Below are positions 1-10,871 of a stretch of 64,000 nt of DNA, piece by piece (position 1 is the stretch's first letter; each line of letters starts with the position of its first letter). The notes below the pieces were generated by a model, which saw nothing but the letters and a program-made list of their open reading frames with translations, was not told the DNA's origin and searched no databases. The translations under genes and the position numbers were made by a program. The stretch comes from Deinococcus puniceus. Lineage in GTDB: Bacteria; Deinococcota; Deinococci; Deinococcales; Deinococcaceae. Location: NCBI RefSeq assembly GCF_001644565.1, contig NZ_CP011387.1, forward strand, positions 473,501-537,500. Reading direction: 5' to 3'.

Positions 1-127
1 GAAATTTGAAGCTGTATTTTAAGTTTCCCAGTTATTTCTTATACAATTTCCCATGTCACAATTGACCTTTTGAGATTTGAAAGATAAATACCGCATCAGT
101 TTTGACTTAACGTTCATTTACAAGAGT

Positions 128-182
128 AAAAAAAAGGCGAGAGGGAGCAAGCAGAGTTCAAGCTGCTGCCCCTCTCACGCCC
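128..182 (-). terminator. Rho-independent terminator of the surface-protein cluster
   Basis: On the minus strand a long interrupted stem (GGCG-GAGAGGG pairing with CCCTCTC-GCC, with an inner AGCAG/CTGCT stem) is followed by eight T residues. It begins directly after the stop codon of the 1609-residue gene, so it closes the last operon of the cluster. Confidence 0.85.
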
Positions 183-183
183 A

Positions 184-3100
184 TTATTTTTGCTCTTTGC
201 CCAAATTCTCGTCGATGGTCAGGTCAAGGCGCAGGTAGAGGCCCTGCTTGGTGTAGGTTCCGGCGCTGGGCAGGCCCACGAACCCGACTGGGTTGTATCC
301 GGCGGTCAGCCATGTGCCCTGCAACGGGCGCACGCTGGCTTCTAGGCCGTAACCGTAGGCGGTGCTGCCGCTGGAAGGCTGCGTAATCATGCGGCCCCAC
401 GCGCCCACGCCGAAGCGGTCAGTGATGTACGCCGTGCCGCCGATCTGCGCCTGCAAGGTAAAGCTGGCGGTATCGTTCAGCAGGGTGCGGGTCTCTAGGC
501 CGCCGCGCACGGCCCACGTGGGCTGGCGGTATTCGGCGCTCAGGCCAGTGGAGAGTTCGGGTTGCGTGCCGCCGAGGCTGCCCTGCAAGTAGCGGGCGTA
601 GCCGAGGCTATTGAAGGTGCGGTTGCGGTAGGCGTAGCCGAGGCTAGCGCGGAGGCCGGACTTGTCGGCAGACCATTCGGCCAGCGCGTCGGCGGTGAGG
701 GTCAGGTGCGGGGTGATGGTGCCAGTGATGCCGCCGCGCACCACGACGCCGAATTTGCCGTTGTTGAGAGTCAGGTCGGTGCCGGTGGTGGCGCTCACGC
801 TGTCGCTGCGGTAGTTGACGTCTGCGCCCGCGCCCAATTGGGTTTCATTCTTGTTCAGGTCGTAGAGGGCGCTGCCACGCAGACCCACGTTCACGCGCTC
901 AGAGAGGGTCAGGGCCGTGCTGACGCCGAAGCGGGCGCGGTTGCCTGCGCCGCTGGCAGTGGGCAGTTCGTAGCCCAGCGCGTAATTGAAGTTGCCGAGT
1001 TTGGAATCGAGGGTCAGGGCTGCCGACTGCGTGATGTTGTTGGTGCTGCCCGCGCCCCAGGTGATGGCGTCGGTCAGGCCCAGCGTCACTTTGTCGTTGA
1101 AACGGTACTTGGCGGTGATGTTGGTGGTGGCGTCCAGATTGCCGCCCAACCCACCGAACAGGGGCTGAGTATGCACCACGTCGATGTCTACAGGGTCGCG
1201 GTGATAGCCGATGCTGCCCACCGCGCCGAGGCCGTAGGTGTCGCCGTAAGCGTACTTGAGGCCGCCGCCCACGGTAAACGGAGCCACCCGGAATTCGGCG
1301 CGTGCCCCCAGAGTGCCGCCTTCGGTGGTGGGCGTGCGGTGATATTCGGCGTCGGCGATGGCGTTCAGGTTCGCGCCGAGGCGAGCGTTGTAGTTGGCAC
1401 TGGCATTAAAGCCTACGCCGAAGCCGTTCAGGCCCGCGTAGCCTTCGTCTTGGTAGCGCACGCGGGCGCTCAGGCTGTCGTCACCCAGTTTGGCGGCCAC
1501 TTCGGCGCTGGCCTGTACGCCGCCCGAATAAGCCACGAGCGCCCCGGCCCTCAGGGTGCCGTTGTCATACTGGCCGCGCACGCCGTAGGTCACGCGGTCA
1601 TCCAGGCTCACGGCAGCGGCTCCCACCGAGTAGTTTTCGCCGGTTTGTTTCACTTGCGCGCCGAAGGCCAGGCGGCGGCCATCTTTGGCGTTCAGAAGGC
1701 GGTAGCTGGCCAGCACGCGCAGGGTGTTCAAGTCGTTGTCTACGGTGTCTAGGGCGCGGGCCAGCGTAATAATTCCGGTTCGCACGTCCAGCACGTAGTC
1801 CACGTTGCGGATTAGGGTGGCGCGCCCCACTTCTTTTTGTGTGCCGTCGGCTTGCAGGGTGCGTTCCAGCGTCACCAGCACCAGCGTTTCACTGCCCTCG
1901 GCAATGTCGGTGTTGGGCAGGCGCAAAATCCGGGTGCCTTCGGGCGTCAGGGGAGCGTCGGTAATGCGGTCACGGGGAACAAGGGCGGCAAACGCGGCCA
2001 CCGAGGGGTTGGTTTTGGTGTAGGCGCTCAGGGCCGTAAACTGCTCGCCCACGGCCAGCACGTCTATGGGCAGCGCGGTGGTGCGGTACTGGGCGCGGAA
2101 GGCAGGATGATCGTAGGTCAGCGCCACCGGATCGATGCCCTGCAGCGGCACGCTTTCGGTGCTGGCGTCTCCGGCCAGCGGGTAGCGGATCAGGGTGTTT
2201 TCGTTGGTGGACAGGCCGTCCTTGTCGGCGGCGGCGTACAGCTTGCCCCCGGCCAGCGGGCCTTCGTAGTAGCCCTTGGCCTGATAGGTCAGGTCGTCTT
2301 GCAGGCTCAGGCTGCCGTCCAGTCCCAACGTCGCGCTCAGCATGCCCACGCCCACGCGGCTGGCGTCGGGGCGGACTTCAAAGCTCTGGCGCTGCACGTC
2401 GTCGCCGTTCAGCAAGTCCAGTTTCAGGGTGGTCGGTGCAGACTGGGGCTGCAATTCCATCACACCTTCTCCGTCGGTCAGGCGCACTTGGTAGCCGCTT
2501 TCGCTGGGGTTGGCATCGGGGGTGCGGGGTTCGAGGTTGGTGCGTACCGTCACGCTGCTCAGCGAGGCCAGGTTGCCAAACGAATCCAGCGCCCGGAACT
2601 TGACGCGCAGGGGCGTGCTGCCGTCGGCCAGCATCTGGGTCGCCAGCACCTGAATCTCGGCAGTGCCGCCCACGAGTTGCACGGTTACGGTTTCTCCGTT
2701 CACGCTGAGCACGTTGGGGCCGGGCTTGAGGGGGACGCCCACGTAGGTCAGGCGCTGCACACCGCGCACGCCGTCTTGGGTGTTGGTGCCGATGGTCGAG
2801 GAATCCACGGGTTGCCCGTTGATGGTCAGGGCAGGCAGATTGCCCACCGGGACTTCGACCACCACGCTGATCCGGTCACGGGTGCGAATCAGGCTGCCTG
2901 CGAGGGGCAACTTGATGGCTCCGGCGTTTTCGGCAGTGGTCACGGAGCTGGGGGCGGCCAGCGGGCGGGCGGCGGCCAGGTCGGCAGCATCGAAGGTGCC
3001 TTCCAGCAGTTCGCTGCGGTTGCCCTGCAAGCGGCTGAGGAGCGATGGCGCGGCCATGACGCCCAAGACTTCGGTGTGGGCAAGATCGTAGGCGACGACA

Positions 3101-5013
3101 CCGCGCTGTGCTTTGGCATCGGTGGCGGGAATGACCCAGTACAGCGTGCCGCTCGGCCCCACCATGGGGTCGGCAATCGGCTGCTTGTTCAGGCGGCTGC
3201 TGCCGGGGGTTACAGTTGCGCCAGCGGGCGGCAAGTGCGAAATGACCAGTTCGTTGGTGCGGGTCGGCGCGTCATAGGGCAGGCTGACCACGCTTTCACG
3301 GACTTGGGCCGGGGCGGGGCGCACTTCGGGAACCACGACGACGGGTGCGGGCACCGGAACTGGCGCGGCAGTCAGCAGGCCACCCACAGTTTGCGGGGCG
3401 GGGCAAGACGGGCTGTTCAGTTGGGCGTTCAGCGTGGCTTCGCCCGCGGCGTCCACACGGGCGCGGTAGGTTAGCGTGCGGCTTTCACCGGCGGCCAGCG
3501 TGCCTTCAAAGGTGGTGGAGTCAAGGGCCACCAAGCCCGCGCCGGGAGTATCGGTCAGGGCAAAGGGCACGCTCTGGGCCGCGGTGTTCTTCACGGTCAG
3601 GCTTACGGTCACCTCGTCGCCTACGGTGGCGGCGGCCAACGGCTCTCGGCTCAGTTGCAGGCTCGTCGCGCTGGGCAGCACGTTCAGGTTCACGGTTTTG
3701 CCCTGTTCCCAGGGATTCAGGCGGGCGCTGACGGTCAGGGGGCCAGCCACAGTGGCCGTGCCGATCACGGTCAGTTCACCGGGGCGCCCTGCATTCAGGG
3801 TGCCGTCCAGCGTGTTTACGCCGATGATGTCGAGTCCGGGCGTGTCCAGCGTCAGGTTCATGGGCAGGTCGCCTGCAAAAGCGGTGCTGGCACGCGCTGT
3901 CAGGGTCACGCGGTCACCGATGCAGATTTCGGTCTTGTCGGCTTGCAGGCTCAGGGCCACTTCGGGGCGAATCTGAATCAGGGCTTCGGCCAGCCCGCCT
4001 TTGGGCACGGTCAGCTTGCTCTGATCCAGCGTCACAGTGGCTCCGGCCACAGGCGCGGCAGTCAGTGCGTAGTCGCCCACGGGCACGCGGCGGGTCAGGC
4101 TGCCGTCGACGCGCTCGGTTTTGCCGTTCAGGGTAAAGTCGGCGCTGGTGGCTGCCGTGCTGCCGGGCAAAATCAGTTCGGCGGTCACGCGCAATTGTCC
4201 GGTCTGGTCTACGCGGGTCAGGGTAATCGGGGTGGCGGTTCCCGCACGCAGCAGGCTAAATCCGGCGGTGTTGGAGTACTGCTTGGCTGTGCCAGTCTGG
4301 CGCAGTTCGATCACGTAGCGTCCGGCGGCTTCAGGCAGGGTCAGATCGGCCCAGTCCAAATCTTCGCTGACCGTCAGGGGCGTGATGTTGCCCTGCTCGT
4401 CGCGCAGTTGGGCTTCGAGTTCGCTGGCGCCGTCGCCGTCGTACATGCGAACCACGTAGGGCACGGTGCCGTCGGTGGTCACGTTGATGGCCGGAACCCA
4501 GTCGGTGGAGTTCACGTTGACTGTCAGGCGTTCGGCGGTGATGTCGGCGCTCACGCCGGTCAGGCGCACGGCGAAGGTGTTTTTGCCGTTGCCTTTGGTT
4601 TCCACGTTCAGGCGGTACTGGCCCGCCGTCAGGTCTTGCTCCAGCAGGGTTTCCCAGGCGTGGGCACCGGGCGTGAAGGTGCGCCGCAGCACCACTTTGC
4701 CGCCCGCATCGGTCAGGGTAAAGGTGGTCGTCACCGCCGAGCGGTTGGCGTCGTACTGCTCGTCACCGTAGTAGGTGTCGCTGCGGTAGTCGCTCTGGTC
4801 GACGCGGGGGCTGTACAGGTCAAGCTTGATGCGGCCCGTGATCGGCACGGCCAGATTCAGGGTTTGGTCGCCCACCGTCCACATCAGCTTGTCGCCGATG
4901 CTGGTCAGGGGAAGGCTGGTGTCTATTTCTTGGGCCTGCGCCACCGAACCCGCTGCCAACAGGGCAGTCAGGGCGGTCAGGGCAGCCAGAGATGATGTTC
5001 TTTTGAAATTCAC
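184..5013 (-). CDS. Large exported surface protein with C-terminal beta-barrel-like region
   Basis: This 1609-residue protein starts with a signal peptide ([22 protein letters not shown]). Residues about 30-540 look like successive Ig/CARDB-type beta domains. A Pro/Val-rich linker lies near 550-570, followed by more beta domains. From about residue 1110 to the end the sequence is alternating, Gly/Asn/Thr-rich and aromatic-capped, as in an outer-membrane beta barrel. Just before it is a segment reading [16 protein letters not shown], which resembles the repeated motif of very large outer-membrane proteins such as SprA. The start is GTG, preceded by GGAGG inside the last codons of the upstream gene, whose stop is 1 nt away, so the two are probably translationally coupled. 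I infer an outer-membrane anchor for the co-encoded surface proteins. No SLH domain is seen and the exact family is not recognised. Confidence 0.75.
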   Translation of the reverse strand: MNFKRTSSLAALTALTALLAAGSVAQAQEIDTSLPLTSIGDKLMWTVGDQTLNLAVPITGRIKLDLYSPRVDQSDYRSDTYYGDEQYDANRSAVTTTFTLTDAGGKVVLRRTFTPGAHAWETLLEQDLTAGQYRLNVETKGNGKNTFAVRLTGVSADITAERLTVNVNSTDWVPAINVTTDGTVPYVVRMYDGDGASELEAQLRDEQGNITPLTVSEDLDWADLTLPEAAGRYVIELRQTGTAKQYSNTAGFSLLRAGTATPITLTRVDQTGQLRVTAELILPGSTAATSADFTLNGKTERVDGSLTRRVPVGDYALTAAPVAGATVTLDQSKLTVPKGGLAEALIQIRPEVALSLQADKTEICIGDRVTLTARASTAFAGDLPMNLTLDTPGLDIIGVNTLDGTLNAGRPGELTVIGTATVAGPLTVSARLNPWEQGKTVNLNVLPSATSLQLSREPLAAATVGDEVTVSLTVKNTAAQSVPFALTDTPGAGLVALDSTTFEGTLAAGESRTLTYRARVDAAGEATLNAQLNSPSCPAPQTVGGLLTAAPVPVPAPVVVVPEVRPAPAQVRESVVSLPYDAPTRTNELVISHLPPAGATVTPGSSRLNKQPIADPMVGPSGTLYWVIPATDAKAQRGVVAYDLAHTEVLGVMAAPSLLSRLQGNRSELLEGTFDAADLAAARPLAAPSSVTTAENAGAIKLPLAGSLIRTRDRISVVVEVPVGNLPALTINGQPVDSSTIGTNTQDGVRGVQRLTYVGVPLKPGPNVLSVNGETVTVQLVGGTAEIQVLATQMLADGSTPLRVKFRALDSFGNLASLSSVTVRTNLEPRTPDANPSESGYQVRLTDGEGVMELQPQSAPTTLKLDLLNGDDVQRQSFEVRPDASRVGVGMLSATLGLDGSLSLQDDLTYQAKGYYEGPLAGGKLYAAADKDGLSTNENTLIRYPLAGDASTESVPLQGIDPVALTYDHPAFRAQYRTTALPIDVLAVGEQFTALSAYTKTNPSVAAFAALVPRDRITDAPLTPEGTRILRLPNTDIAEGSETLVLVTLERTLQADGTQKEVGRATLIRNVDYVLDVRTGIITLARALDTVDNDLNTLRVLASYRLLNAKDGRRLAFGAQVKQTGENYSVGAAAVSLDDRVTYGVRGQYDNGTLRAGALVAYSGGVQASAEVAAKLGDDSLSARVRYQDEGYAGLNGFGVGFNASANYNARLGANLNAIADAEYHRTPTTEGGTLGARAEFRVAPFTVGGGLKYAYGDTYGLGAVGSIGYHRDPVDIDVVHTQPLFGGLGGNLDATTNITAKYRFNDKVTLGLTDAITWGAGSTNNITQSAALTLDSKLGNFNYALGYELPTASGAGNRARFGVSTALTLSERVNVGLRGSALYDLNKNETQLGAGADVNYRSDSVSATTGTDLTLNNGKFGVVVRGGITGTITPHLTLTADALAEWSADKSGLRASLGYAYRNRTFNSLGYARYLQGSLGGTQPELSTGLSAEYRQPTWAVRGGLETRTLLNDTASFTLQAQIGGTAYITDRFGVGAWGRMITQPSSGSTAYGYGLEASVRPLQGTWLTAGYNPVGFVGLPSAGTYTKQGLYLRLDLTIDENLGKEQK

Positions 5014-5014
5014 T

Positions 5015-7816
5015 TCAGTACCTCCAGCTCACGAAAGGATCGGTGGTGGCAGCGCGGTCTTCCCCCGGCCCTTCGAGGCGGTAGGTGAGATTCGTTTCAC
5101 CTGCACTTAGCGTACCGGTCAGACTATTGCGGCCTTCTTTCAAGGTCGCGCCTGCGGGGAGGGGATCGGTCAGTACAAACTCTTCCAAGGCGGTGGGCGA
5201 AGTGATGTTCAGGTTCACCACGTAGCCGCCCGTAACCGGAATCACCAGTTTTTCTACACGTACCGTGCCTGCAATCAGCACCGTGCGGCGCAATACGTTG
5301 ATGTCGCCGCCCAGGGGAGCCAGCGGGAAATCTACGCTGGTCAGGCCGCGCACATGCACAGTCTGCGTGCCGCTCAGGTCGCCGTCTGCGGGCACCTTCA
5401 AGGGCGGGTACGGCGTGGTGTTGGGATCGAGGCGGAAGGCCTGCGTGCCGTACTGCACGTTGAAGAAGTGATAGCGGCCCTCCTTGTCGGTCAGCGCCAG
5501 TCGGCCCCCGGCCATGATCACGCGGGCGCGGTCTACAGGTGTATCGAAGCCTTCTTCGTACAGGCCGTTGCGGTTGCGGTCGATGTACACCAGACCCACC
5601 ACGTCGCCCAGCGGCGCAAACTTCAGGGGATCGAGGCGGGTGCTGGCCTCGGCGCGGTTGCTGGCGATAGCGCGGTTGGGGCCGCCTGCGCCGTTGCCCA
5701 CCACACTGACCGTATTGATGAGGGTGCTGGTGGCCTGCGGCGTCACGCGGGTGGCGTAGGTCAACACGATTTCGCCGCCTGCGGGAATCACAGCCACCGG
5801 CCATTTCAGGGTGCTGCCCGTGCTGGCGGTGGTCACGGTGGGGTCGGCGTAAGCGGCCCCGGCCAGCGTGGTGGTTCCGGCGATGTACTCCAGCCCCACG
5901 GCGGGGTTGTCGGTAATGATGGCGTCCACGATAGGCGTGGTGGGCGACAGGTTGCGAATCCGCAGCGTGTAGGTCAGGCGGTCTCCGTAGGTGGCGACTT
6001 TCTCGCTGACTTCCTTCAAGATCACCAGTTTGGCGCTCCAGACGGGCGTCTTCACTTCGTTGCTGGCAATCGGCGCAGGCAACTCGGTACTCACCAGATT
6101 GAAGATGTTCTTCAGTTCCTCGCCGTCTACAGCGCGGGTCGAGACGGCTGTGTCCATCGTCAGGGTGCGGGTTTCGCCGGGTTGCAGCGTGCCCAGATTC
6201 CAAGTCACGACCTGCGTGCCCACTGGGCCTGCCACTACGCCGCCCGCCGAAGCGCCCACAAAGTCGGTGTGGGCGGGCACCGGATCGCTGACGACCACAT
6301 TGGTCAGCGGGCGGGTGTAAGGGTTGCGAACCGACAGGGTGTAGGTAATTTTGTCGCCCGTGGCGACGGTCATATTGGCCGCCACCGAACTGGACTTGAC
6401 GAGTTCGGGGAGGCCGCCCTCTACGGCGGCGATCAGATCGCGGGTCTGGTTGCTGGTTCCCCGGTCTCCGTTCACGGTCAGCAGGGCTTCCAGTGCCCCG
6501 GCCTGTGCGGGGGTGTAGCACACGCGCACAAAGGCGGTCTGGCCCGGATCGAGCGCGATAGGCTGCACCAGGGGGCCGCCGCTGGCATTCTGGAACTCGG
6601 CTTTGGCCGCGCCCTGCGGATAGGTCACGGTGACCGTGAAGTTGTCGCGCACATCGCCGGTGTTTTTGACGGTGTGATCGAAGCAGACCACTTGACCCAC
6701 CACGGCAAACGTCTTGCTCTGGCTGTCGGCGGCGGTGCCTTCGGGCGCTTCGGGGTTGCCCACTGGCCCGATGGCGACGGCGGGCAGATAGCGCACGTCG
6801 GCGGTGGCGGTGCCGGTGGCGGCTTTGCCCCCAGTGGTGGCGGTGGCGACGTTGGGAATCTTGCGGTTTTCGGCGGCCAGTCCGGCCAGCATGCGGAAGC
6901 TGAGGCTCAGGCGAGCGCCCGCCTTCAGCGTGGGCACGCGCACCCGCACGCCGCGCACCTGTGCAGGTTCGGTGGTTTGCCAGTTGGTGCCGTCTGCGCT
7001 GTATTCCAGCACCGCGCCCGCCACGTTGTTGCCGACGCTGGCGCTGCCTGCCACAAAGGTCAGGCCGAGAGCCAGCTGATCGGTCAGAATGTCGGTCAAT
7101 ACGACTTCGCGGCTGTCACCCTGCCCGCCGTTCACCGTATTCACCGTGACGGTGGTTTCGGTGCCGGGGCGTACCAGCGCCGGAGAAAAGCTCTTGTCTA
7201 CGGCCAGTTCCGGGGGCGGGCCTACAGTCACGCGGCTCACGTTGTCGGCATCGCTGACGCCGCCGCTGCAAGAGCCGATCAGGTTCACGAAGGCGTCTCC
7301 GCGTGCGCTCTGGTCGGTGCTGACCACGACCAGCAGGTTGGCACTGCCATCGGCGGGGAGGTTCACGCTGCTGACTGTCGGCTCGTTGGTGTCTACAACG
7401 CCGTTGTTGTTCAGATCGTGATACACGGCCAGCACAGGGGTAAAGCCGCTCGCTGTTTCCACGCGGCCCGCCACACCAAGCGTAGAGGTGGTGTTACCCG
7501 CATTGACCACCGTGTATTTGAAGGTGGTCGTTTCGCCGGGCAGCAGCGTGGCGCTCTGGCCGGGAGCCAGCACCGAACCGTTGGGCGTAATACTCACGGC
7601 GCACACGGCCTGCACGGTGGTGGTTACCAGATTGCTCTGGGCGGTGCTTGGGCCACCCGGCACCAGTGGCTCGAATGTTCCGGTGGCGATGTTGGTGATG
7701 TTGGTTCCGGCAGGCGTTCCGGCGGCGTTGGCCCACTGGCCGCCCGCGCAGGCACCTAGCGCCAGCAGGCCGGACAGCAGTTGTAGGGGGGATTTAGATA
7801 AGTAGCTCACGGTCAT
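5015..7816 (-). CDS. DUF11-repeat surface protein with SdrD_B-like module
   Basis: I chose the ATG at 7816 (GAGGAG just upstream), giving 933 residues with a signal peptide ending ..ANAAG. After cleavage comes the tag [16 protein letters not shown], shared with the next two proteins upstream. DUF11-type beta repeats start near residues 240, 470 and 595 ([18 protein letters not shown]). Near 740 there is an SdrD_B/Cna-B-like segment ([17 protein letters not shown]), then a last DUF11-like unit near 855. [12 protein letters not shown] near residue 150 looks like a calcium-binding loop. DUF11 proteins are cell-surface adhesin or S-layer-like modules. The gene overlaps its partner functionally: its terminal codons carry the ribosome-binding site of the barrel protein. 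Confidence 0.8.
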   Translation of the reverse strand: MTVSYLSKSPLQLLSGLLALGACAGGQWANAAGTPAGTNITNIATGTFEPLVPGGPSTAQSNLVTTTVQAVCAVSITPNGSVLAPGQSATLLPGETTTFKYTVVNAGNTTSTLGVAGRVETASGFTPVLAVYHDLNNNGVVDTNEPTVSSVNLPADGSANLLVVVSTDQSARGDAFVNLIGSCSGGVSDADNVSRVTVGPPPELAVDKSFSPALVRPGTETTVTVNTVNGGQGDSREVVLTDILTDQLALGLTFVAGSASVGNNVAGAVLEYSADGTNWQTTEPAQVRGVRVRVPTLKAGARLSLSFRMLAGLAAENRKIPNVATATTGGKAATGTATADVRYLPAVAIGPVGNPEAPEGTAADSQSKTFAVVGQVVCFDHTVKNTGDVRDNFTVTVTYPQGAAKAEFQNASGGPLVQPIALDPGQTAFVRVCYTPAQAGALEALLTVNGDRGTSNQTRDLIAAVEGGLPELVKSSSVAANMTVATGDKITYTLSVRNPYTRPLTNVVVSDPVPAHTDFVGASAGGVVAGPVGTQVVTWNLGTLQPGETRTLTMDTAVSTRAVDGEELKNIFNLVSTELPAPIASNEVKTPVWSAKLVILKEVSEKVATYGDRLTYTLRIRNLSPTTPIVDAIITDNPAVGLEYIAGTTTLAGAAYADPTVTTASTGSTLKWPVAVIPAGGEIVLTYATRVTPQATSTLINTVSVVGNGAGGPNRAIASNRAEASTRLDPLKFAPLGDVVGLVYIDRNRNGLYEEGFDTPVDRARVIMAGGRLALTDKEGRYHFFNVQYGTQAFRLDPNTTPYPPLKVPADGDLSGTQTVHVRGLTSVDFPLAPLGGDINVLRRTVLIAGTVRVEKLVIPVTGGYVVNLNITSPTALEEFVLTDPLPAGATLKEGRNSLTGTLSAGETNLTYRLEGPGEDRAATTDPFVSWRY

Positions 7817-7963
7817 GGTCTCCTCGGTGGGAAGGGAAAAAGTGGCTTGGAAACGGCAAAAACGGAAGTTCAAAGAGGATCTATGAATTTTTTGGCTTTC
7901 AAAAGTGTCAGAAGTGGAGAGGCAACGGGTCATCAACGTCATTCAGTGTGCTGGAGCGGTTCT

Positions 7964-7974
7964 GACATCCCTAT
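7964..7974 (-). promoter_or_regulatory. Conserved -150 element upstream of DUF11 gene
   Basis: On the minus strand this reads ATAGGGATGTC. The identical 10-mer ATAGGGATGT lies at nearly the same distance (149 versus 150 nt) upstream of the ATG of the first gene of the cluster. It may be a -10 region of a promoter with a long 5' leader, or an operator. Function is inferred only. Confidence 0.35.
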
Positions 7975-8055
7975 GACGGCAGAGCTGAAAAGGGGGGGTG
8001 CTGCGGGTGTACACCCATTAGGGGGCTACCTTGTCAGTTAATGGGCGAGGGGTAG

Positions 8056-8088
8056 AAAAAAGTGCGCCCCGGATGAAAAGGGCGCACT
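8056..8088 (-). terminator. Rho-independent terminator
   Basis: A perfect 9-bp stem (AGTGCGCCC/GGGCGCACT) with an 11-nt loop is followed on the minus strand by six T residues. It lies directly behind the 816-residue surface gene and separates the two halves of the cluster into different transcripts. Confidence 0.9.
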
Positions 8089-8102
8089 AGAGAAAGAGAG
8101 GG

Positions 8103-10553
8103 TTACCTGACGGTGACGACGATGTCGAGGCGGATGCTGGCCGTTGCTGGCACGATGTCGGCGGCGGTGATGGTGCCGCTTCCGTTCGTGTCTACAGCCA
8201 CTTCAAGGGTCGTAACAGTGTCCATATTGGTGGCGGTAGGTGCGGCTGTAACAAAGCCGCCGCTGGTAACTGCTACGCCTGCCAGAGTGCCCGTCCACTT
8301 GTAGTACACGGTGGCGCTGGTAACGGCGGCTGGGGGGGTGTACACCGGAGCTGGTGCTACTGTTGCCGTGAAGCCCGTGAGGCCAGTAGTAGGAACCACC
8401 GTTGCGGAGACGAACTTGGAAAAGGTGTAGACGTTCTGACCGGCAGCGCTATCGCTGAGCACGAAGTTGGCTACGGGCGTGTTGAAGTTGTTCTTGGCGA
8501 TGATGGCGTAGCGCACGGTGTCGCCGGGAAGCACGTTGAATGGGTCTTTCTGAGCGACTGTAGGGGTCGGTGCGGTTGCGCCCTTGGTCTGGTACTTGTC
8601 CACATCGATGCCACTACCGGGGTTGCCAGTAACAAGATCGGGGTTGGTGTTGACGATGGCGACTTTCACTACGTCGTTGGGGTCGGTGGCGACGATGGTG
8701 CTGTAGTTGCCGGTTGCCGTCTGAGGCACAGTGACCGATCCGGTGGCGGCGTCGGCAGGTACGACGACCACAAGGAAGACTTTGAGTTCTTCGTTCTTGG
8801 CGACCACGGGGGTGATGTAGTTTCCAGCGGCGTTCTTGGGCAATTCGGTACCATTGATGTCTACGTACTTGACACTTACTGCTGGCGTGGTGCCGCCTGC
8901 TGTGTTGGGGAAATTGACGACGGGGGTGGTTAGTGTATAACTGTCGCCGTACTCGCCTTGGTTCACAATGTCCATAGGGAAGACAGCAGTGGCGTCGGAG
9001 GTATCGGGGCTTGCAATGATTCCGGCTCCGGTGGGCTGAGCAGCCTTGGGGCTGACGGTCTGGGTAATGACAGAGTTGACAGGATTGATGCCTACAGTAG
9101 GGCCGTCGCTGTCGCCAAACTGCATGGCGGGCGGCATGATGGTGTTGGTGCTGGTGCCGTCGGCCACAACTCCGGTGTCATTCTTGGAGTCAATGCCTAC
9201 CAGAATGTCGATTTGTGCAGGGTTGGTGACGCCGTTGAGTACTGGGTTGGTATCGGGGAACGTGACTTCGGTGCGGAAGTTGGCGGTGCTGGGGGTACCG
9301 GGAGTGCCAGCGGGGACGCTGATGGTGGGGTAGCCTCCTACAAGAGTGGCAGGAGTGCCATCTGGATTCAGGAACTTGACGATGGTGCCGTCGGGGAGCG
9401 TAAAGCTGCCGTCGCCGTTGTTGACGCCAATTGGTTGGCCGGCGTTGGGGCCAGTGGCAATAGTGGGGAACAGGTTCACAACATCGGCCAATCCTTTGTT
9501 GGTCACGGTGTTGACGAACGTAACCACATCAGGAGCGGTGTTGCTGTCGGCGGGCGGGTAAGCAATCTGGTTGTCGCCCGTAGGGTTAGAGGTAATGGAC
9601 GTACCGGGGTTGGCTGGGTCGACGTAACCGGGGGTGCTGGGGTCGCTGGGCAGGCCGGGAGTTCCGGGAGGCGACACAGGGTTGTTGGGGTCGGTAACGG
9701 GCGTACCGGTAGGGCCGGTGGGCGGCACGACGACAGGAGTGGTGGTGATGGGTGTGGTAGTACCGCCGGGCGTGGTGTCGGGAACGAAGCTGGGTGGCAC
9801 TACGTCGATCAAAGGCGCAAACACTTTAATCTGCGTGTACTGCAAATCGGTCGTTGCTTCTGTCGTAGAAACGGGGCCGGCTGGGGGGCCACCACTGTAT
9901 ACATCGCCAGTACCCTGAGGCGACACGGAGAACAGGCTGCCGGAGGGCGCGTTCGTACCGATGGTGACAACTTGGCGGATGTTGAGGCGTCCTTCGTCGA
10001 TCGCGTTGTTGGGGTCGCCCGCCACTCCCAACAAGTCGGCAGGCACAGAAACAGGGCCGGTGATGAGGGCGTCGGTTCCGTCGAGAATGCCGTTGGCGTT
10101 GGCGTCTGTAAAGTACTGAACGATGGTGCCAGTGGGCAGGGTCGTACCACCTGTGAAGGCTGCGACCGCAACGGTATAAGGCGTCGTAGCAGGCGTGTTG
10201 CTGCCCACATTACCGTTGTTCACGATCACGTAAGGGGTGCTGATGACCGCGCCGGGCACTTGATCGACGAAGTTGTAGTTCATGGCGGGATTGGTGGCGG
10301 ATAGAGCAGCATTGGTGCCCATGTCCAAGACACCGCTGTACACGATGTCAAAGTCGGGCTTGGGCTGTACGGTGGTAGTCACAGGGTTTGACGCGACATT
10401 ACCACTGGTATTCCCAGCAGGGCCGGTGGGGTCTTCAAACACGGCGGTGGCGGTGTTGGAAATAATCGTGCCAGCGGGGGTGTTACCAGCGGCGGCGGCG
10501 GTTCCGGCGGCCATGGCGACCATGAGGGCAATCAAACGGGAATTTACTTTCAT
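8103..10553 (-). CDS. Modular exported surface protein, tandem paralog A
   Basis: This 816-residue protein has a signal peptide (MKVNSRLIALMVAMAAGTAAA) followed by the shared tag NTPAGTIISNTATAVF. A calcium-loop-like DANANGILDGTD lies near residue 150. A Pro/Thr/Gly-rich linker spans about 235-330, followed by a conserved unit beginning APDVVTFVNTVTNKG and later DUF11-like beta units (VRYAIIAKNNFNTPVANF). Near the C-terminus is VDTNGSGTITAADIVP, an EF-hand or dockerin-like loop. It matches the neighbouring 729-residue protein module for module, so the two are tandem duplicates that have diverged. The ATG is preceded by AGGAG. The organisation suggests a secreted, calcium-stabilised surface protein; its real role is unknown. 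Confidence 0.75.
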   Translation of the reverse strand: MKVNSRLIALMVAMAAGTAAAAGNTPAGTIISNTATAVFEDPTGPAGNTSGNVASNPVTTTVQPKPDFDIVYSGVLDMGTNAALSATNPAMNYNFVDQVPGAVISTPYVIVNNGNVGSNTPATTPYTVAVAAFTGGTTLPTGTIVQYFTDANANGILDGTDALITGPVSVPADLLGVAGDPNNAIDEGRLNIRQVVTIGTNAPSGSLFSVSPQGTGDVYSGGPPAGPVSTTEATTDLQYTQIKVFAPLIDVVPPSFVPDTTPGGTTTPITTTPVVVPPTGPTGTPVTDPNNPVSPPGTPGLPSDPSTPGYVDPANPGTSITSNPTGDNQIAYPPADSNTAPDVVTFVNTVTNKGLADVVNLFPTIATGPNAGQPIGVNNGDGSFTLPDGTIVKFLNPDGTPATLVGGYPTISVPAGTPGTPSTANFRTEVTFPDTNPVLNGVTNPAQIDILVGIDSKNDTGVVADGTSTNTIMPPAMQFGDSDGPTVGINPVNSVITQTVSPKAAQPTGAGIIASPDTSDATAVFPMDIVNQGEYGDSYTLTTPVVNFPNTAGGTTPAVSVKYVDINGTELPKNAAGNYITPVVAKNEELKVFLVVVVPADAATGSVTVPQTATGNYSTIVATDPNDVVKVAIVNTNPDLVTGNPGSGIDVDKYQTKGATAPTPTVAQKDPFNVLPGDTVRYAIIAKNNFNTPVANFVLSDSAAGQNVYTFSKFVSATVVPTTGLTGFTATVAPAPVYTPPAAVTSATVYYKWTGTLAGVAVTSGGFVTAAPTATNMDTVTTLEVAVDTNGSGTITAADIVPATASIRLDIVVTVR

Positions 10554-10871
10554 GTGGTGCTCCTAGGGGGCTGCTGTGCAGCGGAAAAAAACGGGGGTGG
10601 CGGTGAGAACCAAGATTCGGAGTCAAAGGGCGGCTTAGAGTCGATCTGATCCAGAGGCCTCATTCCGGCCACATCTGGCGCTCACTCTGACTACAGTGTC
10701 TCTTATCAGTTCTGACGGTTTCATCACTCTGGGCCGAAAATCTGAGAGATATTTGGGGGTATTGATGGGGGGGTAATTGACAGCAGAGCTGGGTGTTCGG
10801 TGGGCCATCTGGAGGCAAGCAGATGCGGGGGCAGAAGCCGAAGCCTGCTGATTACCCCCGCCCGGTGACGC
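10554..10871. other. Intergenic region between tandem surface paralogs
   Basis: No gene is visible here. The part near 10,700 is the 5' region of paralog A. About 150 nt before its ATG the minus strand reads CTGATAAGAGACA, at the same distance as the -150 element of the two other transcripts. Near 10,827-10,862 a GC-rich hairpin (GCGGGGG..CCCCCGC) follows paralog B but has no T run, so it is at best a weak terminator. Confidence 0.4.

Noticed and set aside
562..4995. Long plus-strand reading frames of 396, 545 and 446 codons across the surface genes
   Set aside because: They lie opposite clear exported proteins, have compositionally biased Gly/Ala/His/Gln-rich translations, no ribosome-binding site and no domain. 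They are mirror frames of GC-rich codons.
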